Part shown: piece after piece, positions 37,187-47,622 of the stretch | How the letters are laid out: every line of letters starts with the position of its first letter | Position numbering within the stretch: the first letter of the stretch is position 1 | Assembly (NCBI GenBank): GCA_951799425.1 | Contig: OX637398.1 | Coordinates: 62,001 to 126,000 of the forward strand | Source: Ilex aquifolium | Taxonomy: Eukaryota > Streptophyta > Magnoliopsida > Aquifoliales > Aquifoliaceae | Length of the DNA: 64,000 nt | Direction of reading: 5' to 3' | Notes under the pieces: generated by a model | Told to the model about the DNA's origin: nothing | Database searches by the model: none | The model's input: the letters and a program-made list of their open reading frames with translations, nothing else | Made by a program: the position numbers and the translations under genes

Positions 37187-37446
37187 TAAAGAAAGCTTGT
37201 CTGACAGAAAGGATGGGAAAAAAAAAAGCGATGTCCAAGGTGGCAGGTGAAGTGACTGAGGCCATTTGACAGGTGAAGTGATTGAGTTGATCAGATTTTT
37301 GAAAAAAATTGTGGGTGATAAAATGATAAATTTGGGGAAAAATGAGAGTATCTGTGATCGTTGGATGAGTTGATTTATGACCGGTGGATGAATTGATTTG
37401 TGACCGTTAAATTTATTTGTTGAAACTGTCTGTCTTATATTATAGA
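37187..37446 (-). repeat. Right long inverted repeat
   Basis: On the minus strand it starts TCTATAATATAAGACAGAC and follows the left copy, with one extra CATCCA...GGTCA unit. It ends at GTCAGACAAGCTTTCTT. The long proline-rich minus-strand frame that begins inside it is not a real gene. Confidence 0.85.
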
Positions 37447-37660
37447 TTTTCTCTCTCTCCCCCTTTCGCTTCTAAATTGTATTCATAATTGAGTGTCAAT
37501 ATTTACCCTCATTTATTACAATGGTATCCCTTTTTTAACCCTGGAACATTTCTAATTTGCACTGCCACATTATCTACACACGAAACTAAAAACGAAAGCA
37601 TGTCACTATCATCTCTATCACCACATACCCACTTTCTATCTATAAATCTATGATTAATGT

Positions 37661-38492
37661 TGATGATGCACAAATCGGTCTCCGTGCAAGATCAACAGTC
37701 AAGAATATGAATGGAGGCAATCAATGAGCAATAAACAGACAATTAATGGTAAAGCAGTAAATAATGAGTCAACACAGGGATTATAGTGGTTCGGTCTCGG
37801 ATGACCTACGTCCACTCTCTGGAATGGCAGCGATGACCGGTGTTCTTTATTGATGAATAAGGGTCACCGGACAGTGTATATCGGAGTTACAGTGCTTCTA
37901 GAAAGAGAGCAATGTGTAAGAGGGTAAGTGTATGGGTTTTGGAGGCGTGCAGAGGTTCTTAAGGTCTGTCCCCATGTATGGAGAGGACTTACATTTATAT
38001 AGGTTGGGAGAGGCGGTGAGGCGGTCACTATAATTTAGTAACTACAGTTATGGTAGGACTCTACCATTTTGGAAGGTTCTATTTAGGTAGGACTCGATCT
38101 TCTCAATCTTCATCCCGGTATTCTCTTCCTCGTGCTCCTATTCAGTCGGAGGAGGTCCTGAGCTGGACTGGGCCCTTCCCTGATCTTGAGATTGGACCCG
38201 GAGTTCATTTGGGCTCGTACTGAAGTGAAAGTGGACGAAGCAGGACGGACCAGGAGGGCCCTGCACTGGGCGGCGCCCAACGGGGCTAGGTGGGCGGCGC
38301 CCATGAGGGGCATAGTGGGCGGCGCCCATGAGGGGCTAGGTGGGCGGCGCCCATTTGGGTCCTGGGTGTCCTGGAGCTCATCTTCTAGTGTTTTGGTGAA
38401 TTGGGTTCAGTGTGGGTCGGCCCAACTTCAATTTGGGAGCTTCTTTGGTTCACTTGATTTGGGCTTCGGCCTAGTAGAATTCGAACTCGTCA
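37661..38492 (-). repeat. Gypsy 3' LTR (element orientation)
   Basis: 832 bp, nearly identical to the 5' copy, with four GGCGGCGCCCA units at about 38269-38354. It is preceded, in element orientation, by the purine tract at about 38493-38505. Confidence 0.95.
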
Positions 38493-38977
38493 TTTGCCCC
38501 CCATGCCCCGGGCCTTTGATTTTTTTAAAAGACAAGGGTCGAGGGCATGTGCTCCATCTCCACTCGGGTGAGTTGGAATTTTTCTTGCTCTTCACGGTAT
38601 CCTTTGATTTTCGGAAACTCGCTGTTTAGGGACTTTGCTGGACTTCCCGGTACCGAAAAATATGTACATATACATTTTTTCCTGTTTCTCTATAAATAGA
38701 GATTACTATTCCATCGTCTTCATCCCTACCTATCTCCTGAAATTTTTCTTAAAGGGTGTTCTTCTGAGTTTACCCAAGGAGCTAAACCAACTTGGCTTCC
38801 TCAAGAAGCTTAGTTAGGCTTCCCCAAGAAGCTTTGTGAGGCTTCCTCTAGAAGTTTTGTAAGGCTTCTTCAAGAAGCTCCAAGGCACTCCTTCTCTATT
38901 TAAGGAGCTCACTGTTCATATTCATTTCTCATCCCCATCTCCTCCATTTCTTCCTCTCATTTCTTTCTCTGAAACAC
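38493..38977. other. Gypsy untranslated region next to 3' LTR; probable promoter side of antisense gene
   Basis: On the + strand it contains CTATAAATAGAGA (about 38691-38703), a good TATA box about 280 bp before the ATG at 38978. AAGCTTCCTC/AAGAAGCTT repeats (38795-38880) and CTATTTAAGGAGCTC (about 38895) follow. No gene lies here. Confidence 0.5.
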
Positions 38978-41603
38978 ATGAAGACTAGGCGCTCAAATCT
39001 TGGAGATGACATTGAAGGAGGCGGCGCCCATGGGGAGCCTGGCTTGGGCGGCGCCCATGGGGAGCCTGGCCTGGGCGGCGCCCATGGTGCTGCGACAGGC
39101 GGCGCCCATGTGGCTGTCTCGAAGACCTTTGGGACGACGTGGGCTGGCCATGACACCGAAGGAGGGGGCGGCGCCCATGGGGAGCCTGGCCTGGGCGGCG
39201 CCCATGGTGCTGCAGGCAGCGGCAAAGAGGGAGATGGAGGATTCTCCATGGGCGGCGCCCATGCTCTGGGCAGTACCACGGGCTTGGGCAGTTCCTCTTT
39301 GGGTTTCGGAGGTTTGAGCTCTCGTCCTCACAGTGGTTTTGGTGCGGTGTTAATGACCAATGACAGCCCCTTTGGCACCATTAGTGGGGGGTCAGGCGTG
39401 AGCACGAGGATTTCAGATAATCCTTTTGGCGTATCTAGAGGGACCCTACGCCTGGGCAAGCAGCGGGGTGCATCTCCAAGAGGCGCAGAGGACGTCCGTT
39501 TTGGACTGGGTAGTACCACATGCACTTCAGGAGGCGCCCAGGATGCATTGGACGGCGCCCCAGGCATGGTTCAGTCTCCTCCTCTCAAGTCCAGGAAGCG
39601 ATCGATCAACGACGCGGATGGTCCTGGCTCTCAAGGTAGGTTCCCGGTACTTCCTTTTCTCTTTCATTGGTACGGGTATTCTTTTTAATCAGAATGTAAT
39701 TTTTTCTCTTGATGAATCTTTACTCAGATGAGCAGGAGACTGCCAAGGATCCTGAGGAAGGTCCGATTGATGACGGAGGCAGTCGTTCTAAGGTAGCCTC
39801 CCTCTTTAGCTATTTTAAGTATGACGAGGATATTTTAGAGCTGGTTTCCATGTACCGTATTCCTCCCTCGGTACTGTGCCGTCATGCGGAAGCTGATGAG
39901 TCAGCTTGCTGTGATTCCCCGGATGATATAGTACTTTATGAGGGGGCCTTAGAGGCGGGTCTGAGGTTCCCGATTCCCGGGCCCATATGTCGGGTCTTGG
40001 AGCATCTTTCATTAGTTCCCGGGAAGCTGGCTCCGAATGGTTGGAGGGTTTTATTAGCTTTCTTTGCATTGTGGCAGTTGACACACGGAGCTAGTGCCCC
40101 TCCACCATTCGAGGAGTTCTTTGTTACCTATACACTTCTGGAGAACCCCATTCCACACCAGGGGTGGTATCGATTTTCCCCAAGGTTGGGGAAGAGGAAG
40201 TTTATCGCTGGGCTCACCTCCAATCATCACAATTGGAAAAAGAAGTTCTTTTTTGTTGGGGGTGAGTGGGCCTCCGATTCTGATCGCGCCAAGGTGCCTA
40301 CCCGTTGGAGTACGATTCCATAAACTAAGCAGGGTAAGGATTCTAACTTTTAACTTCTACTTTGATTGTCAAGCGCAACCATGTGCTTATTCTTACGATG
40401 ACTGTTCTCTTGCAGCTCCGCCGACCCTCACCAATGACCAGAAGGGGCTACTTGAGATGGTCGTTAACAACCCAACTAGGGAGCACTTCGAGATTATGTC
40501 AGCAGTTGATTGTTCCACAGCCTCCTTGAGACCGAAGAAGAAAGGCATTTGACCATCAACTAGTCCCCTTGGATAGACTGTGTGGTAGGATCCATTGGCT
40601 TACACTGGTTTTTTCTAGGCCCTCCACTTGTCAGGTCTTTTGTGGAAGAAGTGTGTGTCTACAGGACAGTTCCTTCTCCTTCTCCTCCTGCCCCCAAGAG
40701 GGCGAGGACCGATGCCCCTAGCTTGGGTGGCCCTGCGGAGGCAGAGCCCGGCGATGCTCTTCCTCCCACTCTAGCTGATATTCCATCACCTCCGAGGGGC
40801 GGTCCTAGCGCAGTTGAGGCCGAGGTTCCGGCGCCATGCTCTACTAGGACGAAAGGTCCACTTACACGCATTTCTCAGGGAGTTGCCTCGTCGTCCATGC
40901 TTCGTGATGTGGAGTTGGCAAAGGAGAGATTCTGTACCTTTGTGACCGGTGCTGAAGCTCGAGAAATTGCCTCCCTAGGTCCACAGGGAGTGGTCAACGC
41001 CGCCGTGGAAGGCTTTGCTTTGGTATGCCTTACATTCCTGCTTTGTATATGGCTTTCTTCGGTATACCTTGGCCTAGTTCTTCATCTTTCTTTTTTTTTT
41101 TTTTTATCTTTGAATGTCAACAGGTGGCTGCTACCTTGCCTTACCTTTTCAACCACACTCTGACTATCGGGGATGCAGTCCAAGGTCGAGCGATGGAGAG
41201 GCAGGCGCGTGAGACTGCCGAGGATCAGCTTCGGCATGAGCGGCAGGCACGGGAGAATGCCGTGGAGCTAGCTCGACAGACGCGAGAGGATGTCGAGAAG
41301 CAACTAGAGCTCGAGCGGCAGACGCGAGAGAGTGCTGCTGAGCAGTTGAGGCTGTCACAGGCGAAGGTTACTCAGCTTGAGATTGACCTTCGAGTAGCAC
41401 TTGAGAGAGCTGTCAGAGCGGAGGCCCAGAGGGATGCTGCTGAGAGGGCCAGGGCTAGTGCTTTTGTTGATGGCTATGAGGAGCTTAGGAGGAAGGCATT
41501 AGTAGCATATCCTTATAACGATTTTTCTGAGCTTAAGCCTTATGAGGCCCCTGAGTCTGACGACGAGGGTGATTATGTGAGTGGAGACAGTGAGGGTCAG
41601 TAG
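38978..41603 (+). CDS. Antisense extra gene of Tat element (gypsy-type transposase_28-like domain plus coiled coil), spliced
   Basis: It runs opposite to gag-pol. Proposed exons: 38978-39635, 39728-40333, 40416-about 40560, about 40652-41022, 41124-41603. The joins 39635/39728, 40333/40416 and 41022/41124 use GT-AG sites and keep phase. The N-terminal part encodes GGAHGEPGLGGAHG repeats from the GGCGCC minisatellite. The middle carries the plant 'putative gypsy-type transposon' domain (FPIPGPICRVLEHLSLVPGK, then NGWRVLLAFFALW). The C-terminal part is a charged coiled coil of RQARE/RQTRE heptads and an acidic tail. Antisense extra ORFs are known from Tat elements; the function is unknown. An in-frame TAA at 40321 breaks exon 2, and the exon 3-4 connection is uncertain. 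Confidence 0.7.
39020..39260 (+). repeat. GGCGGCGCCCAT minisatellite in antisense gene
   Basis: About seven copies of GGCGGCGCCCATG at 24-27-bp spacing, and two degenerate ones at 39532-39565. In frame they encode GGAHG(E/A) repeats. The same core occurs in the LTRs and in the pol region at about 43720-43770. Confidence 0.9.
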
Positions 41604-41918
41604 TAGTGTGGCACCTTGTACTTTTTGCTCGTCGGACTATGTCTAACTTTTTGTAGAAGCTTCTAGACTTTGAATGAAATATAGTCCGACTTTTTTGTAG
41701 AAGCTTCTTTACATGAAATGTCAGCTTATGTCTAACTCTTTTGTAAAAGCTTCTAGAATTTTGAATGAAATACAACATTTTGAGAAAATACTAAGGAATT
41801 TTATTTCATAGTCCAAAATGGATACTCGGAGAAAATCAACTAATCATGAGAAATTGACTAAGGTAAAAAGGCAAATAGTCTAAACAGTGGACACCAAATC
41901 ATGACCTACTGCCCCCAG
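41604..41918. other. Spacer between convergent pol and antisense gene
   Basis: It contains about three diverged repeats of a unit with GTAGAAGCTTCT and TGAATGAAATA (about 41640-41775). It separates the 3' ends of the two opposed gene sets and could hold their polyadenylation signals. Confidence 0.6.
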
Positions 41919-43284
41919 CTACTGATAGTATTTCTTTAAATGTTCTACATTCCAGGGGTGGCCCAGGACCTTTCCTTCAAAATTCTGGATTCTGTAGGTA
42001 CCTGGTCTCACTACCTCTGTGACCGTGTAGGATCCTTCCCAGTTGGGTCCCAGCTTTCCTTCCCTGGAGTCCTTGGTAGCCAGGATGACCTTTTTTAGGA
42101 CCAAGTCCCCGGGTAAGAAGGAGCGAGCTTCACCCTCGAGTTGTAGTACTTGGTCATGCGACGTTTGTACTCTGCATTCCTGAGCATGGCTATTTCCCTT
42201 TCCTCCTCTACCAAGTCGAGGTTGATGCGGAGACCTTCTTCGTTACTAGTAGGGTCATGAAACTGAACCCTAAGTGAGTGTACCCTGATTTCAACGGGTA
42301 TCACAGCCTCTGTCCCATAGGATAGGGAGAATGGTGTCTCGCCTGTAGGACTTCTTGGTGTCGTTCGATAGGCCCATAGCACTCCTGGGAGTTCGTCTAC
42401 CCATTTCCCTTTCGCAGCTTCGAGTCTGGCTTTCAAGTTGCGGAGTATGGTCCTGACAGTGACCTCCGCTTGGCCGTTTGCCTGTGGATGGGCAGGGCTG
42501 GAGTGGGGTTGCTTGATTTGGAGATCTGCACAGAAATTGTTGAGTAGTCTGTTATCAAACTGCTTGGCGTTGTCGCTCACAATGGCGTGTGGTACTCCAA
42601 AGCGACAGACCAGACTTCTCCATATAAAATCTTTTATTTTCTGGTTTGTGATCCTGGCTAGGGCTTCAGCTTCAGCCCACTTAGTGAAGTAGTCTATAGC
42701 GATGACCACGAATTTGCATTAGCCTCGGCTTACTGGGAGGGGACCCAGGATGTCGATCCCCACATGGAGAAAGGCCATGGGCTCTGAATGGTAGTGAGCT
42801 TTTCGAGTGGTTGTCTAGACACAGTGGCGAAGCGTTGGCACTTGTCACACCTCCTGACAAAGTCTTTAGACTCTCTGATCATGGTGGGCCAATAGTATCC
42901 TTGCCTGACTGCTTTATGGGCCAATGCTCGCCCTCCTGAGTGGTTTCCACATATTCCCTCGTGAATCTCTCTCATGGCATAGTCTGCTTCCTCTGGTGTG
43001 AGACAGCGGAGTAGTGGGAGAGAATGGCTTTTCTTGTAGAGGGTATTCTGTAAGATGACGTACCTGAACGATCTAGTTCTCAACTTTCTGACTTCCACAG
43101 GGTTGTCTGGGAGTGTGCCCTCCTCAAGGTAGGCTCGGATGGGGGTCATCCAGTTGGATTCCGAGGATGTGCAGTGGACATCGCCATCTTGAGTTTTGAA
43201 GATGCTAGGCTCGTACTGGTGACCTGTCAGTGCCGGGCCCATAAGCAGATTCGCAGAGGCGAACTTGGCGAGGGCGTCGGCCAT
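41919..43284 (-). pseudogene. Gypsy integrase
   Basis: The N-terminal zinc domain is at about 43000-42810 (H..H and RRCDKCQRFA). The catalytic core has Asp in AIDYFTKWAEAEAL (about 42700), Asp in VSDNAKQFDN (about 42570) and Glu in HPQANGQAEV (about 42480). The frame changes between 42730 and 42709 and again near 42100. The C-terminal domain ends VEHLKKYYQ at 41919. A DDE integrase of gypsy type, here interrupted. Confidence 0.9.
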
Positions 43285-43344
43285 GACGTTTTCTTCTCGA
43301 GGTACATGATTGATATGGAAATAGGTGAACTTTGTGAGCAGAGC

Positions 43345-43644
43345 TTATACCACTGAGAGATACTCCTGCATCCTTTCTTCCTTTGCTTCGAAATCTCCTC
43401 TTACTTGGTTGACTATGAGTTGAGAGTCACTGAAGACCGTAAGGTTGAGGGCTTCCATCTCCAATGCCAGTCTCAAGCCTGATATGAGGGCCTCGTACTC
43501 GGCCTGATTGTTAGACGTGGCAAAATGGAGAAAGACGACATACTTCAACGGAGTACCATGAGGGCTGATCAGTACTAGTCCAGTTCCCCCACCCTCGTTG
43601 GTGGATGACCCATCTACGTAAAGCTTCCAGAAGGTTGGTGGCAA
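43345..43644 (-). pseudogene. Gypsy second, archaeal-type RNase H
   Basis: It begins near WKLYVDGSSTNEGGGTG, with the DG catalytic start, followed by NNQAEYEALISGLRLALEM and DSQLIVNQVRGDF. These are the hallmarks of the additional RNase H of Tat elements. It is in a different frame from the preceding RT/RNase H. Confidence 0.88.
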
Positions 43645-46002
43645 TAGGCCACTGGGTGACTCCTGATGAGAGGGGGCGAGGCAGGTGGAGAGGACATCGC
43701 CCCGGGCAAGGTGGGCGGCACCCAGGCCATGGTGGGCGGCGCCCTGGTCATGGTGGGGGGTGCCTTGGGCTGCTTGGCCCGCCGCTGCTCCTTCGAGCTG
43801 TTATGTCCTCCCAGGGCCGCGTCTAATTCAGTCTCCTGGTAGGTGGAGTCAGTTTGCCCTGAGCGTATGGACGTAAGGACTTCTAGAACCTCTCCTTGAG
43901 ATTCTTGTGATGGTGTAGACTCCGCCACGAAATCTGCGAGTGCTTGTGCTTTTACGGCTAATCGTGGTTGATACTGCACATCGAACTCGCTCAACTCGAT
44001 GGCCCACTTGAGTAACCGGCCGGATACATCTGGCTTTCCTAATATGCCCTTGAGCGGTTGATTTGTGACCACCCTGATGGTGTGGCTCTGAAAGTAATGG
44101 CGCAAACGTCTTGCGGCGGTGATAAGGGCAAGGGCCAACTTTTCCAACTCCGAGTACCTTACCTCTGCTCCTCGATATGCCCTACTTACATAGTATATGG
44201 GCTTCTGGATGCCTCCTTCTTCTCTGATAAGGACAGAGCTGACAGCAGAGGGCGAGGAGGAGAGGTAAAGGTAGAGGACCTCCCCTGGAACGGCATGGGA
44301 GAGTAGTGGTGGTGTGGCCAGGTAGGCTTTGAGCTTTTGGAAGGCTTCCTCAGCGTCTGGGCCCCACTGGAAAGACCTGCGGAGTATCTTAAAGAAAGGG
44401 AGACATTTATCAGCGGACTTAGAAACGAACCTGTTAAGGGCTGCTATTCTCCCATTAAGGCGTTGGACCTCCTTGGTGGATGTAGGAGACTTCATCTCCA
44501 ATACAGCTTTGATTTTGTCCGGGTTTGCCTCTATTCCCCTTTTGTGGACCATGAAGCCCAAGAACTTTCCTGAGCTGACGCCGAAGGCACATTTTTCTGG
44601 GTTCAGCTTCATTCTGTAGGCTCTCAACACTTTGAAGGTCTCCTGGAGATGTGCTACATGGTCTACTGCAACTATACTCTTCACTAGCATGTCGTCAACA
44701 TAAACTTCCATGGTCTTCCCAATCTGGCTCTCGAACATCCTGTTAACGAGGCGCTGGTATGTAGCTCCGGCGTTTTTGAGCCCGAAAGGCATCACCCTGT
44801 AACAGTAAGTGCCTCTCAGGGTGATGAACGAGGTCTTCTCCTGATCAGGGGGAACACATGCTGATCTGGTTGTACCCGGAGTAGGCATCCAGAAAACTTA
44901 ACAGCTCGTGCCCCGCTGTGGCATCGATGAGGAGGTCGATGTGGGGGAGAGGGTAGCTGTCTTTGGGACATGACTTGTTGAGTTCCGTGAAGTCTACGCA
45001 CAGGCGCCACTTCCCATTGTTCTTTGTTACCATGACCACATTGGAGAGCCAATCTGGGTAGGCTACCTCCCTCACTGACCCATTTACCAGTAACTTGTCT
45101 ACCTCTTTTTCCATGGCTTGCCCCCTTTCGGTGCTCATACTCCTCAATTTTTGGCGGATAGGCTTGTATCTGGGGTCAACGTTGAGTCGGTGGGAGGCCA
45201 CCTCGGGGTCAATGCCCTCCAAGTCCTCGTGGGACCAGGCGAAGACGTCTATGTTCTGCTTGAGGAAGTTTACTAAGGCAGATGCCAGCTCCTGGGAGAG
45301 TGAGGAGCCTATATAGACCTTCCTCTCTGGAAGGCTGTCGTCGAGTACTACTGGTTGGAGCTCTTCTGCAGGTTCACCTTTTTCCAAGGTGTTATCATCC
45401 CTGGGGTCGAGTACTTCGATCTGGAGAGTCTCGTGCGGTCTCTTAGCCCTCATAGAGGCCACGTAGCACTCTCTGGCTGAGACCTGATCTCCTCTTATCT
45501 CCCCGATCCCATTGCAGGTTGGGAATCGAAGGAGAAGCTGGTAGGTAGAGGGTACTGCCCTTAAAGCATTGAGAGCAGGACGTCCAAGAATTACATTATA
45601 AGCAGAAGGGCAATCAAGTACAAGAAAATTTACCATTATGGTAGAGCTTCTAGGAGCAGTCCCTGCTGTGACAGGCAAAGTGATGGATCCCAAAGGCTGG
45701 GCTCTCTCTCCCGAGAAACCCACCAAGGGAGTACGGACTGGCTGTAGCCTCTCCCTGCCGAGGTCAAGGCTGTCATAGGCAGTGACGAATAGGATGTCGG
45801 CTGAGCTGCCGCTGTCAACCAGGACTCTCTTGACTTGGTAGTTGGCAATCATCAGAGTCAAGACTAGAGGGTCATCGTGTGGGACTTGGACCCCTTCAAG
45901 ATCTCTATCTGAGAAGGTGATGACCTCCTCCTCCCCATGTCGGGGGGTCTTCAGTGGGCGAGAGTCATAAGGCTCTGCATGTCTGGCTCTACGGGCATGC
46001 AC
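43614..46002 (-). pseudogene. Gypsy protease, reverse transcriptase and first RNase H
   Basis: It continues the gag frame. The aspartic protease motif VDSGSSADIL lies at about 45820-45790. RT blocks KWRLCVDFTELNKSCPKD and SFLDAYSGYNQI run up to about 44870, where a one-base shift moves the frame; RT then resumes with EKTSFITLRGTYCYRVMPFG and the catalytic YVDDMLV near 44700. RNase H follows (RYSELEKLALALITAARRLR, about 44170-44110). The C-terminal part reads through a Pro-rich APPTM repeat (about 43780-43700) made by the GGCGCC minisatellite. The frameshift and upstream stops make it non-functional. Confidence 0.9.
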
Positions 46003-46074
46003 CTTCCTGGCAGATTTGGAGTCACCTCCTCCTCCTAACCCTCCGGCGATGGTCTGAATCTCGCCGAGGGGCTA

Positions 46075-47571
46075 TTGTCGCTCACGTTCTTCGTTCGGGG
46101 GAACTGGTCCTCGACCAGCTACGTATTGTCTGAGATGACCCCGCTGGATAAGTTCCTCAATCTACTTTTTCAGTTGGAAACAGTCATCCGTGTCATGCCC
46201 ATGGTCGCGGTGGAAGCGACAATATTTACTGGGGTTCCTACGCTTGGGGTCAGACTTCATCTTTCCGGGCTAACGGACGGTTGGGTCATCCTGAATCTGG
46301 AGCAGGATGTACTCCACTGAGGCGTTGAGTGGAGTGAATGGCTGTTGGTCTCTCGGGGGCAATGGCCCTAGACGGTCTTTTACTGAAACTCTGTCGGTCT
46401 TCTTTCTCTTGTTCTCGGCCTCCCTTCTATCTTCTCGGCTGTCCTTCCTTTTCTCCCCTTCTCGTGAAGACTCGCTTCGGCGGGCCTTAGTGACGTCCTC
46501 GGCATTCATATACTCCTGTGCTCTGGTCAGCAGCTCGGGCATGCTGGAGGGTGGTTTCTTGAGGACTGAGAACATGAAGCTGGAGGTGCGGAGGCCGGCG
46601 ATGAAGGCAGCTAAGGTTACCTTATCATCTGGCTCCTCGACCTGGAGGACCTCGTCATTGAAACGGGCGAGGTAGCTTCTGAGGTTTTTGTCCCTGTCCT
46701 GCTTCATGGTGAGCAGGTGGGTAACTGGCTTCTGATGACGGCGTCCCCCAATGAAGTGGGAGACGAAAGACCTGCTGAGCTCTACGAAAGAATGGACGGA
46801 GGAGGGCTTCATCTTGGAGAACCACTGGCGAGCAGACCCCTTCAGGGTGGTAGGGAAAGCTCTGCACATGATCTCCTCAAGCATATTGTGGAGTTGCATG
46901 AGGGACTTGTAGGTGTCCAAGTGGTCTAGAGGGTCTTTGGTGCCATCGAAGATCTCGATATTAGGCATCTTGAACTTCGAGGGCAGTGGGTAATTTACTA
47001 TATCAGCAGTAAAAGGAGAATCGGTACGTCTCACCAAGTAGTCCAAGGTCTCCGGCGCCTGTGCCTTGATAGCATTGAGGGCATCACCCAGTTGGTTTTG
47101 TACCTCTCTAATCTTCTCGTCCCACTGATTAGGGACATCCTTGGACAGGTATTGGCTTTCGTGGTCTCCATATTGACTCTCTCATGCGTCCTCCTGGGCA
47201 GGCACATGCAAAGGGGGAACGCGTGGACCCCCTGCGTGTAGAGGAGGGACTGCCGGAAGAGGGGCTCCTTGACGTGGCCCTGGTACATTATGGTGAGGGA
47301 CCCCATGGTGGGGGGCAGTCTAGCGTCCAGAAGGGACAGGCTGTTCTTCTCGTGGTGGAGGGAGTGGGACTCCTCCTTGAGAGAGCATGAGTTGGATGAT
47401 CTGTTGGTTCTGGCTCACCAACAGCTGCATAGTTTGGAGGAGTTGTTGTTGTCCAGTGGCGGGAGTAACAGTAGAAGGTTCCCCAGGCACGATGGGAGGG
47501 GGAACCTCCTCCTGGTGAGTCTGGTTGTTTTCTCCCGGTTGCTGACTCATTGAGCGGGTAGTGATTGCCAT
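46075..47571 (-). pseudogene. Gypsy gag, one frame broken by in-frame stops
   Basis: The ATG at 47571 starts a frame that continues past stops at 47320-47322 (TAG), 47182-47184 (TGA), 46270-46272 (TAG) and 46072-46074 (TAG) without changing phase. The N-terminal part is Gln/Pro-rich. The retrotransposon gag domain lies at about 47040-46600, with LPSKFKMPNIEIFDGTKDP and GSARQWFSKM. A His/Cys segment [15 protein letters not shown] (about 46225-46180) is the nucleic-acid-binding knuckle. Gag would form the particle core in the cytoplasm. The stops look like point changes, since protein similarity continues through them. Confidence 0.9.
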
Positions 47572-47607
47572 GGATTGAATGAGAGTAGGAAGCCTAGTCG
47601 TTTCCCA

Positions 47608-47619
47608 CAGACGGCGCCA
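47608..47619 (-). promoter_or_regulatory. Gypsy primer-binding site
   Basis: Minus-strand TGGCGCCGTCTG, three bases from the LTR end. TGGCGCC is the usual start of primer sites in this retrotransposon group. Confidence 0.85.
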
Positions 47620-47622
47620 AAC

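Larger units (their letters stand above)
32884..37446. mobile_element. Gene-capturing element bounded by long inverted repeats (Helitron-like or Pack-MULE-like)
   Basis: Both ends start TCTATAATATAA read inward, each preceded by A, followed by about 240-260 bp of related sequence in inverted orientation. Between them lie, all on the minus strand, fragments of a PPR gene and of a beta-1,3-galactosyltransferase gene with introns. I found no matching 9-bp target duplication, which argues against a simple MULE. The TC start after A fits Helitron insertion between A and T, but a clean CTRR end was not found. Two separate Helitrons facing each other is another reading. Confidence 0.55.

Noticed and set aside
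36564..37265. 233-aa minus-strand open frame starting in the right inverted repeat
   Set aside because: Composition is repeat-driven (Ser-Leu, His-Thr, Pro runs from GA, GT and GGT microsatellites), and its first residues come from the terminal repeat itself, which gives a similar frame at 32927.
37661..38492. GGCGCC arrays considered as a CRISPR-like or integron-like repeat cluster
   Set aside because: Spacing of 25 bp without unique spacers, and present in an LTR of a plant retrotransposon.
39000..39331. Alternative frames full of MGAA/WAAPMG repeats on both strands near the antisense gene
   Set aside because: They arise from reading the GGCGGCGCCCAT minisatellite in other frames; only the frame opening at 38978 continues through spliced exons.
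43605..43876. Plus-strand frames opposite the RNase H region
   Set aside because: Shadows of pol on the other strand, enriched in Trp/Gly/Arg by the GGCGCC repeat.
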